From NCBI GenBank assembly GCA_004144595.1, contig SEEM01000031.1:1-64000 (forward strand): DNA of 64,000 bases, in the 5' to 3' direction. This document shows positions 8,134-17,311 of this stretch, one piece after another. The translations under genes were made by a program, and so were the position numbers. Each line of letters begins with the position of its first letter. Position 1 is the first letter of the stretch. Under the pieces are notes generated by a model. It had not been told where the DNA came from, made no database searches, and saw nothing but the letters and a program-made list of their open reading frames with translations. The DNA is from Hyphomicrobiales bacterium (lineage in GTDB: Bacteria; Pseudomonadota; Alphaproteobacteria; Rhizobiales; Beijerinckiaceae).

Positions 8134-8949
8134 ATGGCTACAGACCCGGGCCTGGGCGGTGCGATGGCAACCGCGGACGAAGCGGTTGCCGAGGCTCTCT
8201 CGCGCCGTGCCGAAGTGCTGAACAACGCTTTCGCCATGGCCGATCTTCAGGGCCGCCTCGCGGGAATCGTTGCGGAAGCGACCGGCCAGGTTGTCTTCAC
8301 CACCTCATTCGGCCTCGAAGATCAGGTGCTGACCCATGTCATCGCGACGGCGAAGCTGCCCGTCACCTTTGCCACGCTCGATACCGGACGGCTCTTTCCG
8401 GAAGTCTATGCGCTCTGGCAGCAGACCGAGGAGCGCTACGGCATCCTGATCCGCCCCTATTATCCGCGCTACGACACCCTCGAGCTTCATGTCCGCCAAA
8501 ACGGCATCAACGGCTTCTATGCCTCGCGGGAGGCCCGCAAATCCTGCTGCGACATCCGCAAGATCGAGCCGCTCGGCCGGGCGCTCGCCGGTGCCTCGAT
8601 CTGGTTGACCGGCTTGCGCGCGGACCAGTCGTCTGCGCGCGGTGGCGTAAAGCTGGCGGAGGCCGATGCGGCCCGCGGCCTCGTCAAGGCGAGCCCGCTG
8701 ATCGACTGGACCCGTGAGCGCGCGCTCGCCTTTGCGCACGAAAACGCCGTGCCGATCAACCCGCTGCATGCGCGAGGCTTCGTCTCGATCGGCTGCCAGC
8801 CCTGCACCCGCGCCATCGTTCGGGGCGAGCCCGAGCGGGCCGGGCGCTGGTGGTGGGAGGATGACGCGGCCAAGGAATGCGGGCTGCATGTCGGCCAGGA
8901 CGGCAAGCTGGCACGCGCCAAAGCCGGGACCGTGGAGACGCGCGCATGA
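8134..8949 (+). CDS. cysH: Adenylyl-sulfate (APS) reductase
   Basis: The enzyme (271 residues) reduces APS to sulfite with thioredoxin. Residues [12 protein letters not shown] (Cys pair near 138) and GCQPCTR (near 221-224) are the four cysteines of the 4Fe-4S cluster that distinguishes APS reductases from cluster-free PAPS reductases. ECGLH near residue 249 carries the catalytic cysteine. PP-loop-like [13 protein letters not shown] is near the N-terminus. ATG at 8134 is preferred because AGGACA precedes it; upstream in-frame ATG at 8083 would place the palindrome inside the gene. The stop overlaps cysD (ATGA). With no CysC nearby, the pathway runs APS to sulfite directly. Confidence 0.95.
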   Translation: MATDPGLGGAMATADEAVAEALSRRAEVLNNAFAMADLQGRLAGIVAEATGQVVFTTSFGLEDQVLTHVIATAKLPVTFATLDTGRLFPEVYALWQQTEERYGILIRPYYPRYDTLELHVRQNGINGFYASREARKSCCDIRKIEPLGRALAGASIWLTGLRADQSSARGGVKLAEADAARGLVKASPLIDWTRERALAFAHENAVPINPLHARGFVSIGCQPCTRAIVRGEPERAGRWWWEDDAAKECGLHVGQDGKLARAKAGTVETRA

Positions 8950-9848
8950 TCCAGCTCAGCCATCTCCAGAAGCTCGAGGCGGAGGCGATCTTCATCATCC
9001 GCGAGGTCGCGGCGACCAGCGACAAGCCGGTGCTGCTCTATTCGGTCGGCAAGGATTCGGCTGTCCTGCTGCATCTGGTGATGAAGGCGTTCTACCCGGC
9101 CAAGCCGCCGTTCCCGCTGCTCCATGTCGATACGACCTGGAAGTTCCGCGAGATGATCGCGTTCCGCGACGAGACGGCGCAGCGCCTCGGGCTCGATCTC
9201 ATCGTCCATATCAACCGCGAGGGCGTCGAGGCCGGGATCAATCCTTTCACCTCCGGCTCGCGCGTCCATACCGACGTGATGAAGACGCAGGGGCTGAAAC
9301 AGGCGCTCGATCTCCACAGGTTCGATGCGGCCTTCGGCGGCGCGCGTCGCGACGAGGAGAAGAGCCGGGCCAAGGAGCGGGTTTTCTCGCTGCGCAGCCC
9401 CGAGCACCGCTGGGACCCGAAGAACCAGCGCCCCGAGCCCTGGCAGCTGTTCAACACCCGCAAGCATCGCGGCGAGAGCTTTCGCGTCTTTCCGCTCTCC
9501 AACTGGACCGAGCGCGACGTCTGGGACTACATCGCGCTCGAGAACATCCCGGTCGTGCCGCTCTATTTTGCAGCGCCGCGCCCGGTCGTCCGCCGGGACG
9601 GCGCCTGGATCATGCGCGACGACGAGCGCATGGACCTGCGCCCCGGCGAGACCGTGGAGACGCGGACCGTCCGCTTCCGCACGCTGGGCTGCTATCCGCT
9701 GACCGGTGCCGTCGAGAGCGAGGCGGCGAGCCTCACAGACATCATCGCCGAAATGCGCTCCTCGCGATCCTCCGAGCGGCAGGGCCGCGTCATCGATCAT
9801 GACGGCTCGGGCTCGATGGAGCAGAAGAAACAGGAAGGCTATTTCTGA
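8946..9848 (+). CDS. cysD: Sulfate adenylyltransferase small subunit
   Basis: CysD (300 residues) catalyses adenylation of sulfate by ATP, driven by GTP hydrolysis in CysN. The ATP pyrophosphatase PP-loop [15 protein letters not shown] lies near residues 31-45. Family blocks [31 protein letters not shown] and [12 protein letters not shown] are present, and the protein ends with the typical [12 protein letters not shown] tail. It overlaps cysH by ATGA and cysN by one base, which indicates a translationally coupled operon. Confidence 0.97.
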   Translation: MIQLSHLQKLEAEAIFIIREVAATSDKPVLLYSVGKDSAVLLHLVMKAFYPAKPPFPLLHVDTTWKFREMIAFRDETAQRLGLDLIVHINREGVEAGINPFTSGSRVHTDVMKTQGLKQALDLHRFDAAFGGARRDEEKSRAKERVFSLRSPEHRWDPKNQRPEPWQLFNTRKHRGESFRVFPLSNWTERDVWDYIALENIPVVPLYFAAPRPVVRRDGAWIMRDDERMDLRPGETVETRTVRFRTLGCYPLTGAVESEAASLTDIIAEMRSSRSSERQGRVIDHDGSGSMEQKKQEGYF

Positions 9849-11482
9849 TGGGCTTCGCCGTCGCCAGAAACAAGGCGCTGAGGCCGGCGCAGGACCTTCG
9901 CCCGGCCAACGACACGCCAGCCGCCTCCGAAACCGGCCAGCACTCGCTGCTCCGCTTCATCACCTGCGGCTCGGTCGATGACGGCAAGTCGACCCTGATC
10001 GGCCGCATGCTCTACGAGGCCGGCGCGGTCCTCGACGACCAGCTCAGCGCGCTCGACACCGACTCCCGCAAATTCGGCACGCAAGGCGAGGCGCCCGATT
10101 TCGCGCTGCTGGTCGACGGCCTCTCGGCCGAGCGCGAGCAGGGCATCACCATCGATGTCGCGTATCGTTATTTCGCGACGCAGGCACGCAGCTTCATCGT
10201 CGCCGATACGCCGGGCCACGAGCAGTACACCCGCAACATGGCGACCGGCGCCTCCACCGCCGATCTCGCCATCATCCTCGTCGATGCACGCAAAGGGCTA
10301 TTGCCGCAGACGCGCCGCCACTCCTTCATCGTCTCGCTGGTCGGCGTCCGCCATGTCGTGGTCGCCATCAACAAGATGGACCTCGTCGGCTATGACGCCG
10401 CCGTCTTCGAGCGCATCGCGAACGACTACCGCGAAGCGGTGCAGAGCCTCGGCTTCGCTTCGATCCGCTTCATCCCGGTCTCGGCCCGCGATGGCGAGAA
10501 CGTCATGCGGCCATCCGCGCTGATGCCCTGGTATGACGGCCCGGCGCTGCTGCCCTATCTCGAAAGCGTTGCGGTCGCGCCCGCCGCGCCGGCCGACGAG
10601 GGCTTCGTCCTGCCGGTGCAGTGGGTCAACCGCCCTGATCTCGACTTCCGCGGCTATGCCGGCACGCCCGTCGCCGGCCGGGCCCGCGTCGGCGATCCAG
10701 TCGTGGCGCTGCCGTCCGGCCGCACCAGCCGCATCGCGCGGCTGATCGGCGCGGCCGGAGATGCCAGCCAGATCGGCACCGGGCAGGCCGCGACGGTGAC
10801 GCTGGAGGACGATATCGACATCTCGCGCGGCGACGTCATCGCCGCCGCCGGAACAGCGCTTCCGGTGAGCCGCGGCTTGAGGGCGCGGCTGCTCTGGACC
10901 GGCGAGCGCGCCATGCTCGAAGGCGGACAGTTCCTGCTGAAGCTTGCGACGCAGAGCGCCAACGCCACCGTCGAGACGCTGCATCACAGCATCGATATCG
11001 AGGGCTTCCAGCCTCTGCCGGCGCAGAGCCTGGGCATGAACGGAATCGGCCTCGTGACCTTGCGCCTCGACCGGCCCTTGGTCTCGCTGCCCTATGCGCG
11101 CAGCCACGAGCTCGGCGGCTTCATCCTGATCGATCGCATCAGCAACGAAACGGTGGCCTTCGGTTTCGTCGAGCCGGGTGACGGCGAGGCTCGGCAGGCC
11201 GTGGGCGAAGGCGGGGCGCTGGCCCGGGCGCGGCGCGGCGTTCTGCGCATCGTCGGGCGGGGAGGCACGCCCGATCGCCGGGCCTGGCTTGCCGGCGTGA
11301 GCTGGCGTGTGTTGAGCACGGCGGGGCTGTTCGCGGCCGCCTTTGCGCTGACAGCCAATGCGGTGGCATCCTTGGCGCTCGCGCTCGGCGACATCCTGCT
11401 ACGGCCCGGCTTAAGGGCGCTGCATATGCGCCTCTGGCGCAAGGCGCCGGCCGGGGTCCTGCAGGATGGCGCGGGGATCTAG
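9848..11482 (+). CDS. cysN: Sulfate adenylyltransferase large subunit fused to a DUF2061-like domain
   Basis: The GTPase subunit (544 residues) has P-loop GSVDDGKSTLIGR near residue 40, switch motif DTPGHEQYTRNMATGAS and the NKMD specificity motif. The GTPase and beta-barrel domains end near residue 445 (VAFGFVEP). A linker then leads to about 50 residues (480-530) with RAWLAGVSWRVLSTAG and a hydrophobic stretch ending LHMRLWRK, closely resembling the small membrane domain DUF2061 (SWR start, H-x-R-x-W end). Many proteobacterial CysN proteins instead carry a CysC APS kinase here. The extra domain may anchor the complex to the membrane. The cysN part is secure; the DUF2061 assignment is by motif memory. 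Confidence 0.93.
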   Translation: MGFAVARNKALRPAQDLRPANDTPAASETGQHSLLRFITCGSVDDGKSTLIGRMLYEAGAVLDDQLSALDTDSRKFGTQGEAPDFALLVDGLSAEREQGITIDVAYRYFATQARSFIVADTPGHEQYTRNMATGASTADLAIILVDARKGLLPQTRRHSFIVSLVGVRHVVVAINKMDLVGYDAAVFERIANDYREAVQSLGFASIRFIPVSARDGENVMRPSALMPWYDGPALLPYLESVAVAPAAPADEGFVLPVQWVNRPDLDFRGYAGTPVAGRARVGDPVVALPSGRTSRIARLIGAAGDASQIGTGQAATVTLEDDIDISRGDVIAAAGTALPVSRGLRARLLWTGERAMLEGGQFLLKLATQSANATVETLHHSIDIEGFQPLPAQSLGMNGIGLVTLRLDRPLVSLPYARSHELGGFILIDRISNETVAFGFVEPGDGEARQAVGEGGALARARRGVLRIVGRGGTPDRRAWLAGVSWRVLSTAGLFAAAFALTANAVASLALALGDILLRPGLRALHMRLWRKAPAGVLQDGAGI

Positions 11483-11502
11483 GCTTCAGCTCCCGCCTGC
11501 TT

Positions 11503-11542
11503 GTCATTCCGGGTTCGCGCCTGCAGCGCGCCCCGGAATGAC
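11503..11542. repeat. Palindromic repeat, family B, short copy after cysN
   Basis: GTCATTCCGGG and CCCCGGAATGAC form the arms of a hairpin with GC-rich interior. It lies between the convergent cysN and RidA genes and may double as a transcription terminator, though it lacks a T tract. A longer copy is at 22524-22652. Confidence 0.7.
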
Positions 11543-11577
11543 AACCGAGGCTCCGGTTTCATCTCGGCAACTGAGAC

Positions 11578-11985
11578 CTAGCCCACGACCACAGCTGTCG
11601 CCTCGATCTCCAGCAGGGCCTCCGGCTCGACCAGTGCGGTCACCGCGACCACAGCCATCGCCGGGAAATGCCGGCCGAAGACCTCGCGATAGGCCGGCCC
11701 GATCTCCTTGAGGCCCGTGCGATAGGCTGCGATATCCGTGACGTACCAGGTCAGCCGCACGATATCCTCGACGCGCCCGCCGCCGGCCTCGACGACAGCC
11801 TTGATGTTGAGGAAGGTCTGGCGCAGCTGGCCGACGAAACCCTGCGCGAAGACGCCCTCGGCATCCCAGCCGACGAGCCCGCCGGTGACCAGCACGCGGC
11901 CTTCCGCCACCATGCCGTTGGCATAGCCGCGCGGCAGCGGCCAGCCTTCGGGCAGGATGGCGCGGGATCGGGAGTGTTCGGACAT
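11578..11985 (-). CDS. RidA-family protein of the aminobenzoate cluster
   Basis: This 135-residue RidA/YjgF/UK114-type protein has GYANGMVAEGRVLVTGGLVGW, QTFLNIKAVVEAGGGRVEDIV and VTALVEPEALLEIEATAVV. RidA proteins hydrolyse reactive enamine and imine intermediates. It is the last gene of the minus-strand catabolic operon. The monooxygenase/reductase of the aminobenzoate pathway yields an amino-alkene (enamine) CoA product, so a role in deaminating that product is an attractive inference. The canonical RidA arginine region is not well resolved by eye, so it may belong to a non-RidA subfamily. Confidence 0.88.
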   Translation of the reverse strand: MSEHSRSRAILPEGWPLPRGYANGMVAEGRVLVTGGLVGWDAEGVFAQGFVGQLRQTFLNIKAVVEAGGGRVEDIVRLTWYVTDIAAYRTGLKEIGPAYREVFGRHFPAMAVVAVTALVEPEALLEIEATAVVVG

Positions 11986-12032
11986 GGCGTGTCGCCTCGG
12001 TTTCGGCCGTTCAGGCTCTGTCGACAGATAGG

Positions 12033-13673
12033 TCAGCTCTCGCCCTGAGCCATCTGGCGCAGGGCGAAGCGTTGCAGCTTGCCGGTCGCGGTCTTCGGCA
12101 GGACCGAGACGAATTCGACGGCGCGGGGATATTTGTAGGGCGCAATGACGGCCTTCACATGCTCCTGCAGCGCTTTGGCCAGCGCGGCGTCGCCGATGGT
12201 GCCCTCGCGCAGCACGACATAGGCCTTCACGATCTGCCCGCGCTCCGGGCAGGGCGCGCCGACAACGCCGCATTCGACAACGGCTTCATGCGTCAGCAGG
12301 CAGGCTTCGACCTCGGGGCCGGCGATGTTGTAGCCGGCCGAGACGATCATGTCGTCGGAGCGGGCCTGGTACCAGAAATAGCCGTCGGCATCGCGCAGAT
12401 AGGTGTCGCCGGTGATGTTCCAGCCGTTCAGGACATAGACCGCCTGACGCGGGTCGGCGAGGTAGCGGCAGCCGGTCGGGCCGCGCACGGCGAGGCGCCC
12501 GGGCGTGCCGTCCGGCACGTCCTTGCCGTTCTCGTCGACGATCTTGGCTTCGTAGCCGGGCACGGGAATCCCGGTCGCGCCTGGGCGGATCGCCTCGCGC
12601 GGCGCTCCGATGAAGATATGCAGCATCTCCGTGGCGCCGATGCCGTCGAGCAGCTTCATGCCGGTCCGCGCCTGCCAGGCGTCGAAGGTCGCCTTGGGCA
12701 GCGCCTCGCCGGCCGAGACGCAGATCCTGAGCGAGGCGATGTCGCGCCCGTCGAGCTTATCGAGGATGGCGCGATAGGCGGTCGGCGCGGTGAAGACGAC
12801 GCTGACCTTGTGGCGCTCGATCGCATCGATCAGATCGGCCGGGCCAGCCTTCTCGGGCAGAACCATCGCCGCGCCGATCCGCATCGGAAAGAGCACGAGC
12901 CCGCCGAGCCCGAAGGTGAAGGCCAGCGGCGGCGAGCCGGTGAATCGGTCGTCGGGCGAGGCCTTCAGCACGCGTGCGCCGTAGCAATCGCAGATCGCCA
13001 GCATATCCTGGTGGAAATGCATCGTGCCCTTGGGCTCGCCGGTCGTGCCGGAGGTGAAGGCGATCAGGCAGACATCGTCGCGCGCGGTGTCGACAGCCTC
13101 GAAATGCTCATAGCGGGACTGTGCCATCAGCGCCTCCAGCTCGCTGCCGCCGCTGCCGAAGGCGACGATGCGGGCAAGCTCCGGCACCTGTGCCTTTGCC
13201 GTCTCCATCTCGGCGGTGAGGCGATGGTCGCAGAGCGCCAGCGTGATCTTCGCCTTGCGCAGGGGATAGGCGAGCTCGCCTGCCCGCAGCATCGGCATGG
13301 TCGCGACCGCGACGCCGCCGGCCTTGATCACGGCTAGATAGGCGGCGACCATCATCGGCGTATTGCCCGCTCGCAGCAGCACGCGGTTGCCGCTGACCAT
13401 CCCGAGATCGCGGGTCAGCACATTGGCGATGCGGTTCACCTTGTCGGTGAGATCGGCATAGCTCCAGTGCAGATCATTCGCGATCACGGCCGCCCGCCCG
13501 CCGCGACCTTCGGCAATGTGCCGGTCGAGCAGTTCCGCAACGCAGTTCAGCCGTTCGGGATAGGCCAGTCCTGCTTCTTCCAGTTTGAGATCGGGCCAGC
13601 TTTGGCGCGGCGGCAGATTATCCCGCGCGAAGCTGTCCTGATGCCCCGATCTCGCGAACCCGGTTGCTGTCAT
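12033..13673 (-). CDS. 2-aminobenzoate/benzoate-CoA ligase
   Basis: This ANL-superfamily CoA ligase (546 residues) has the AMP-binding P-loop IAFTSGTTGEPKGTMHFH, the GIGATEMLHIF motif, the hinge YQARSDDMIVSAGYNI and catalytic lysine motif LPKTATGKLQR. Benzoate-CoA ligase-like sequences contain DNLPP near the N-terminus, as here. The neighbours (aminobenzoyl-CoA monooxygenase, acyl-CoA dehydrogenase, hydratase, SDR) point to 2-aminobenzoate as substrate. ATG at 13673 has AGGGGA six bases upstream; an upstream TTG at 13694 is less likely. It is in the operon behind the acyl-CoA dehydrogenase. Confidence 0.9.
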   Translation of the reverse strand: MTATGFARSGHQDSFARDNLPPRQSWPDLKLEEAGLAYPERLNCVAELLDRHIAEGRGGRAAVIANDLHWSYADLTDKVNRIANVLTRDLGMVSGNRVLLRAGNTPMMVAAYLAVIKAGGVAVATMPMLRAGELAYPLRKAKITLALCDHRLTAEMETAKAQVPELARIVAFGSGGSELEALMAQSRYEHFEAVDTARDDVCLIAFTSGTTGEPKGTMHFHQDMLAICDCYGARVLKASPDDRFTGSPPLAFTFGLGGLVLFPMRIGAAMVLPEKAGPADLIDAIERHKVSVVFTAPTAYRAILDKLDGRDIASLRICVSAGEALPKATFDAWQARTGMKLLDGIGATEMLHIFIGAPREAIRPGATGIPVPGYEAKIVDENGKDVPDGTPGRLAVRGPTGCRYLADPRQAVYVLNGWNITGDTYLRDADGYFWYQARSDDMIVSAGYNIAGPEVEACLLTHEAVVECGVVGAPCPERGQIVKAYVVLREGTIGDAALAKALQEHVKAVIAPYKYPRAVEFVSVLPKTATGKLQRFALRQMAQGES

Positions 13674-13702
13674 TGCGTTCCCCTGCGCGAGCAAGCATGC
13701 GA

Positions 13703-14941
13703 TCAGGTCTTCCGGCCCGATCCCAAGCTGTTCTGACGATCTGCTCTTCCGGCATGTGCTTTGAGGAGGTCGCGCGCGATCACGACCTTCTGGACTTCCG
13801 AGGCGCCCTCGTAGATGCGCAGGGCCCGGATCTCCCGGTACAATTCCTCGACTTTCACGCCCCTGGTGACGCCGAGCCCGCCATGAATCTGCACGGCCCG
13901 GTCGATGACCGTCTGGGCATTCTCGGTTGCGACAAGCTTGGCCAATGCCGCTTCGCGGGTGACGCGGGCGGCGCCGCGATCCTTGGTCCAGGCGGCGCGA
14001 TAGACGAGGAGGGCGGCAGCATCGACTTCGGCTGCGCTGTCGGCGATGGCCGCCTGCGAGAGCTGGAGATCGCCAAGCGTCCCGCCGAAGAGTTTGCGGC
14101 CACTGGCGTGGGCAAGCGTCTCGTGCAGCGCCCGCCTTGCGAAGCCCAGCGCGGCAGCGCCGACCGTCGAGCGGAAGATGTCGAGCGTCGCCATCGCGAC
14201 CTTGAAGCCGTCGCCCGGTCCGCCGATGCGGTTCTCGAGCGGGATGCGGCAGCCTTCGAAGCGCAGCGTCGCCAGCGGATGCGGCGCGATCACTTCGATC
14301 CGTTCCGCGATGGTCAGGCCGGGCGTATCGGCCTCGACCAGAAAGGCGGAGAGCCCGCGGGCGCCCGGCGCCTCGCCCGTGCGGGCGAAGACGACATAGT
14401 GGTCGGCGATGCCGCCATTCGAGATCCAGCTCTTCTCGCCGTCGATCCGGACATGGGCATGGCCGTCCGGCGTCGCGGTCGTCGCCATGGCGGCGACGTC
14501 GGAGCCCGCTTCCTTCTCTGAAAGCGCAAAGGCCGCGATACGCTTGCCCGCCGCGACATCGGGCAGGATGCGCCGCTTCATTGCCTCTGAGCCTGCGATC
14601 GAGATCGAGCCTGTGCCGAGCCCCTGCATGGCGAAGGCGAAATCGGCGAGCCCGTCATGGGCCGCGAGGATCTCGCGGGCGAGGCAGAGCGTGCGCACGT
14701 CGAGTTTGTCGGAGAGCCCGCCATAGGCCGCCGGCACGGTCGCCTTCAGGAAGCCGGCCGCCCCAAGGGCTGCGACGCGCGCCCGGCAGGCCTCGTCGAC
14801 ATCGTCATGCGGCAGGTCGGCGAGATAGGAATCGGCCCAGCCGCTGAGCTCGGCGGCGAAGGCGCGGTGCTTCTCCTCGAAGAACGGCCAGTCGAGCGTG
14901 TCGCCGAGGATGTCGAGGCCGAGACGAGGGGCGCGCTCCAT
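13703..14941 (-). CDS. Acyl-CoA dehydrogenase
   Basis: This FAD-dependent acyl-CoA dehydrogenase (412 residues) has the middle-domain [36 protein letters not shown], the C-terminal Q-I-H-G-G-L-G-V block and [16 protein letters not shown], whose glutamate is the family's catalytic base. It oxidises an alicyclic or ring-cleaved acyl-CoA; the exact intermediate in this pathway cannot be read from sequence. ATG at 14941 follows the hydratase stop by one base (TGAGATG), so translation is coupled. Confidence 0.92.
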   Translation of the reverse strand: MERAPRLGLDILGDTLDWPFFEEKHRAFAAELSGWADSYLADLPHDDVDEACRARVAALGAAGFLKATVPAAYGGLSDKLDVRTLCLAREILAAHDGLADFAFAMQGLGTGSISIAGSEAMKRRILPDVAAGKRIAAFALSEKEAGSDVAAMATTATPDGHAHVRIDGEKSWISNGGIADHYVVFARTGEAPGARGLSAFLVEADTPGLTIAERIEVIAPHPLATLRFEGCRIPLENRIGGPGDGFKVAMATLDIFRSTVGAAALGFARRALHETLAHASGRKLFGGTLGDLQLSQAAIADSAAEVDAAALLVYRAAWTKDRGAARVTREAALAKLVATENAQTVIDRAVQIHGGLGVTRGVKVEELYREIRALRIYEGASEVQKVVIARDLLKAHAGRADRQNSLGSGRKT

Positions 14942-14942
14942 C

Positions 14943-15779
14943 TCAATTGCCCTCGAAGACCGGCTTCTGCTTGTTGGCAAACGCGTGATAGGCGCGGGAA
15001 AAGTCCTCGGTCTGCATGCACAGCGCCTGAGCCACGGCCTCGGCCTCGATCGCGCTCTCGACCGACATCGCCCACTCCATTTCGAGCATGCGCTTGGTCA
15101 TGGCGTTGGCGAAGGTCGGGCCGTCCGCCAACTCGGCGGCGAGCGCCTGTGCGTCGAACAGAACGGCCTCGGGCGCGCAGATGCGGTTGAGGAAACCCCA
15201 GCGCTCGGCTTCCTCGCCCTTGAGCACCCGGCCGGTATAGAGCAGCTCGGCGGCTCGCCCCTGGCCGATGATGCGCGGCAGCATCGCGCAGGCGCCCATG
15301 TCGCAGCCGGCAAGCCCGACGCGGTTGAACAGGAACGCGATCTTGGCTCCGGCAGTGCCGAGGCGCAGGTCGGACGCCATGGCGACGATCGCCCCGGCCC
15401 CGGCGCAAACGCCGTCGATCGCGGCGACGATCGGCTGCGGACAGGCCCGCATCGCCTTGACCAACTCGCCGGTCATCCGGGTGAACTTGAGCAAGTCCTT
15501 GGTCTCCATCGCGACCAGCGGCCCGATGATCTCGAAGACGTCGCCGCCCGAGGAGAAATTGCCGCCGGCACCGGTCACGATGATCGCCTTGACCGCCTCC
15601 TCCTTTTGCGTGGCGAGGAAGAAGTCCGTGAGTTCGCGGTAGCTTGCAAAGGTCAGCGGATTCTTTTTCTCAGGCCGGTTCAGCGTCACCGTCGCGACCT
15701 TGCCCGAGACCGAGAGGCTGAAATGCTCCGGCGTGAACCCCGCGACAGGCAGGGTCGTGGCATTGGCGATCTCGGCCAT
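14943..15779 (-). CDS. Enoyl-CoA hydratase/isomerase family protein
   Basis: This crotonase-fold protein (278 residues) has oxyanion-hole segments [11 protein letters not shown] and [21 protein letters not shown], and an acidic site near [15 protein letters not shown]. It would hydrate or hydrolyse an enoyl-CoA formed during degradation of the reduced ring. Its start overlaps the MarR stop (ATGA) and its stop lies one base before the acyl-CoA dehydrogenase ATG, which places it firmly in the catabolic operon. Confidence 0.92.
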   Translation of the reverse strand: MAEIANATTLPVAGFTPEHFSLSVSGKVATVTLNRPEKKNPLTFASYRELTDFFLATQKEEAVKAIIVTGAGGNFSSGGDVFEIIGPLVAMETKDLLKFTRMTGELVKAMRACPQPIVAAIDGVCAGAGAIVAMASDLRLGTAGAKIAFLFNRVGLAGCDMGACAMLPRIIGQGRAAELLYTGRVLKGEEAERWGFLNRICAPEAVLFDAQALAAELADGPTFANAMTKRMLEMEWAMSVESAIEAEAVAQALCMQTEDFSRAYHAFANKQKPVFEGN

Positions 15780-16315
15780 CAGGCGTCTCCCTTCGCGGCT
15801 TCGCCGGCGCGCCCCGCGATGGCGCGATGCAGCGAGGTCTTGGTCAGTCCGAGCAGCCTGAAAAGCTGCGCGATGGCGGGCTGGTCGAGCCCGGCAAAAA
15901 GCTCGGCGATCCAGTCCTCATGGCGCTCGGCCATGGCGCGGAAGACCTTGCGGCCCTGTGCCGTCAAGGTGAGGATCTGCACCCGCCGGTCCTGCGGGGC
16001 AGAGCGCTTGTCGACCAGTCCGTCCGTCACCAGCCCGGCGACGACGGCGGTGACATTGCCGTTCGAGACCATCAGGCGCTGCGAGACCTCGCCCACGGTC
16101 ATGCCCACAGCGGTCTTGTCGAGTTGCGCCATCAGGTCGAAGCGCGGCAGCGTCGTCTTGAACTCCTCGCGCAATCGGTTGCGGATTTCGGTCTCGATCA
16201 GAGTCGAGCAGGTCAGCATCCGCAGCCAGAGGCGCAGTTCGTCCTTGTGGTCGCCGGGGCGCTCGCTGGCCTTGGTCTCGCGGTCCAGCATGAGCGCGGA
16301 GGAGGGCGTTTCCAT
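15779..16315 (-). CDS. MarR-family regulator of the aminobenzoate cluster
   Basis: The 178-residue product has the MarR winged helix: [20 protein letters not shown] is the recognition helix region and [20 protein letters not shown] is the wing with its conserved D-x-R-x-x. MarR proteins in aromatic-CoA clusters usually repress and release DNA on binding the CoA-thioester substrate. It lies within the operon it probably controls. Two matching palindromic sites in the divergent promoter region (17101-17114 and 17254-17267) are likely targets. ATG at 16315 is used because it follows the SDR stop by one base. Confidence 0.92.
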   Translation of the reverse strand: METPSSALMLDRETKASERPGDHKDELRLWLRMLTCSTLIETEIRNRLREEFKTTLPRFDLMAQLDKTAVGMTVGEVSQRLMVSNGNVTAVVAGLVTDGLVDKRSAPQDRRVQILTLTAQGRKVFRAMAERHEDWIAELFAGLDQPAIAQLFRLLGLTKTSLHRAIAGRAGEAAKGDA

Positions 16316-16316
16316 C

Positions 16317-17072
16317 TCAGAACTCCCCGCCATTGACGAGCAGCGACTGGCCGGTGACGGCATCGCTGCCCGGTCCGCAGAGATAGAGCACGGCGGCTGC
16401 GACCTCTTCCGGCGCGATCAGGCGGCCCTGCGGATTGTCCTTGATCATCGCGGCAAGGGCCTCCTCGCGGCTCTTGCCGGTCTTGGCGGCGACCGTTTCG
16501 ATGCCGGCGGTCGCCATGTCGGTATCAGCATAGCCCGGACAGACGGCATTGACGGTGACGCCGGAGCGCGCCGTCTCGAGCGCCAGCGACTTCACCAGCC
16601 CGACCACGGCATGTTTCGCCGCCGTATAGGCGCTCACATAAGGGTAGCCGCGATGCCCGGCCGTCGAGGCGATGGCGATCAAGCGACCGCGACGGCGTTC
16701 CAGCATCGCCGGCAGCGCCGCATGGAACAGGTTCACCGTGCCGATGAGGTTGATGTCGAGCATCCGGCGAAAGCGCTCGTTGTCGCTGCGCATGAACGGT
16801 CCGGTCTCGACCGCGCCGGCATTGGCGATGGCAATGTCGAAGGCCGGTTCGCGGCCGAGCTGGCCGAGCGCCGCCGATACCGAGGCGTCGTCGCGCACGT
16901 CGCATGTCGCCCACTCGGCTGCCGCGCCGGCGGCGACGGCCTCCCGCAGGGTCGCCTCGTCGCGCCCGAGGATGCTGACCCTGGCTCCGGCTGCCGTCAG
17001 CGCGGCGGCGATGGCCCGGCCGATGCCGCGTCCGCCGCCCGTCACCAGTGCACGCTGTCCCTGCAGTGTCAT
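16317..17072 (-). CDS. SDR-family 3-hydroxyacyl-CoA dehydrogenase
   Basis: This short-chain dehydrogenase/reductase (251 residues) has NAD(P)-binding VTGGGRGIGRAI, IANAGAV, catalytic Ser in AIASTAGHRG and YTAAK (Tyr-x3-Lys), and ends VTGQSLLVNGGEF. It is the first gene of the minus-strand operon, starting about 29 bp from the nearest operator-like motif. In the known 2-aminobenzoate clusters an SDR acts as a beta-hydroxyacyl-CoA dehydrogenase, which is the likely role here. Confidence 0.9.
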   Translation of the reverse strand: MTLQGQRALVTGGGRGIGRAIAAALTAAGARVSILGRDEATLREAVAAGAAAEWATCDVRDDASVSAALGQLGREPAFDIAIANAGAVETGPFMRSDNERFRRMLDINLIGTVNLFHAALPAMLERRRGRLIAIASTAGHRGYPYVSAYTAAKHAVVGLVKSLALETARSGVTVNAVCPGYADTDMATAGIETVAAKTGKSREEALAAMIKDNPQGRLIAPEEVAAAVLYLCGPGSDAVTGQSLLVNGGEF

Positions 17073-17100
17073 GGCCGCTCGACCTCCGGACGCAAATATA

Positions 17101-17114
17101 TTTTAAGTCTGAAG
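17101..17114. promoter_or_regulatory. Candidate MarR operator, site 1
   Basis: TTTTAAGTCTGAAG lies 29-42 bp upstream of the SDR start. It matches the reverse complement of site 2 (TTTTAAGCCTAAAA) at 11 of 14 positions and shows the same dyad layout. It lies inside a larger GCAAAT...ATTTGC inverted frame (17092-17122). Confidence 0.5.
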
Positions 17115-17253
17115 GAATTTGCAAGCGCCTGATCGCCGCGCGGCGCCTGGGGTCTCTGGCAACGCAAAATGGCTCTTAGCCAAACGATTTGGCCCGTTCC
17201 TTAGGCGCCGCGCCCCGCGAAAACATCGCAAAAGCCTCTTGAGACCAAAAACA

Positions 17254-17267
17254 TTTTAGGCTTAAAA
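17254..17267. promoter_or_regulatory. Candidate MarR operator, site 2
   Basis: TTTTAGGCTTAAAA is a near-perfect palindrome located 45-58 bp upstream of the monooxygenase/reductase start. Paired with site 1 in front of the divergent operon, it suggests one regulator controlling both transcripts. Confidence 0.55.
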
Positions 17268-17311
17268 TAATTTCTCAAACCGGATCGGCCGGTTCCCGGA
17301 TGGAGGCGTCG

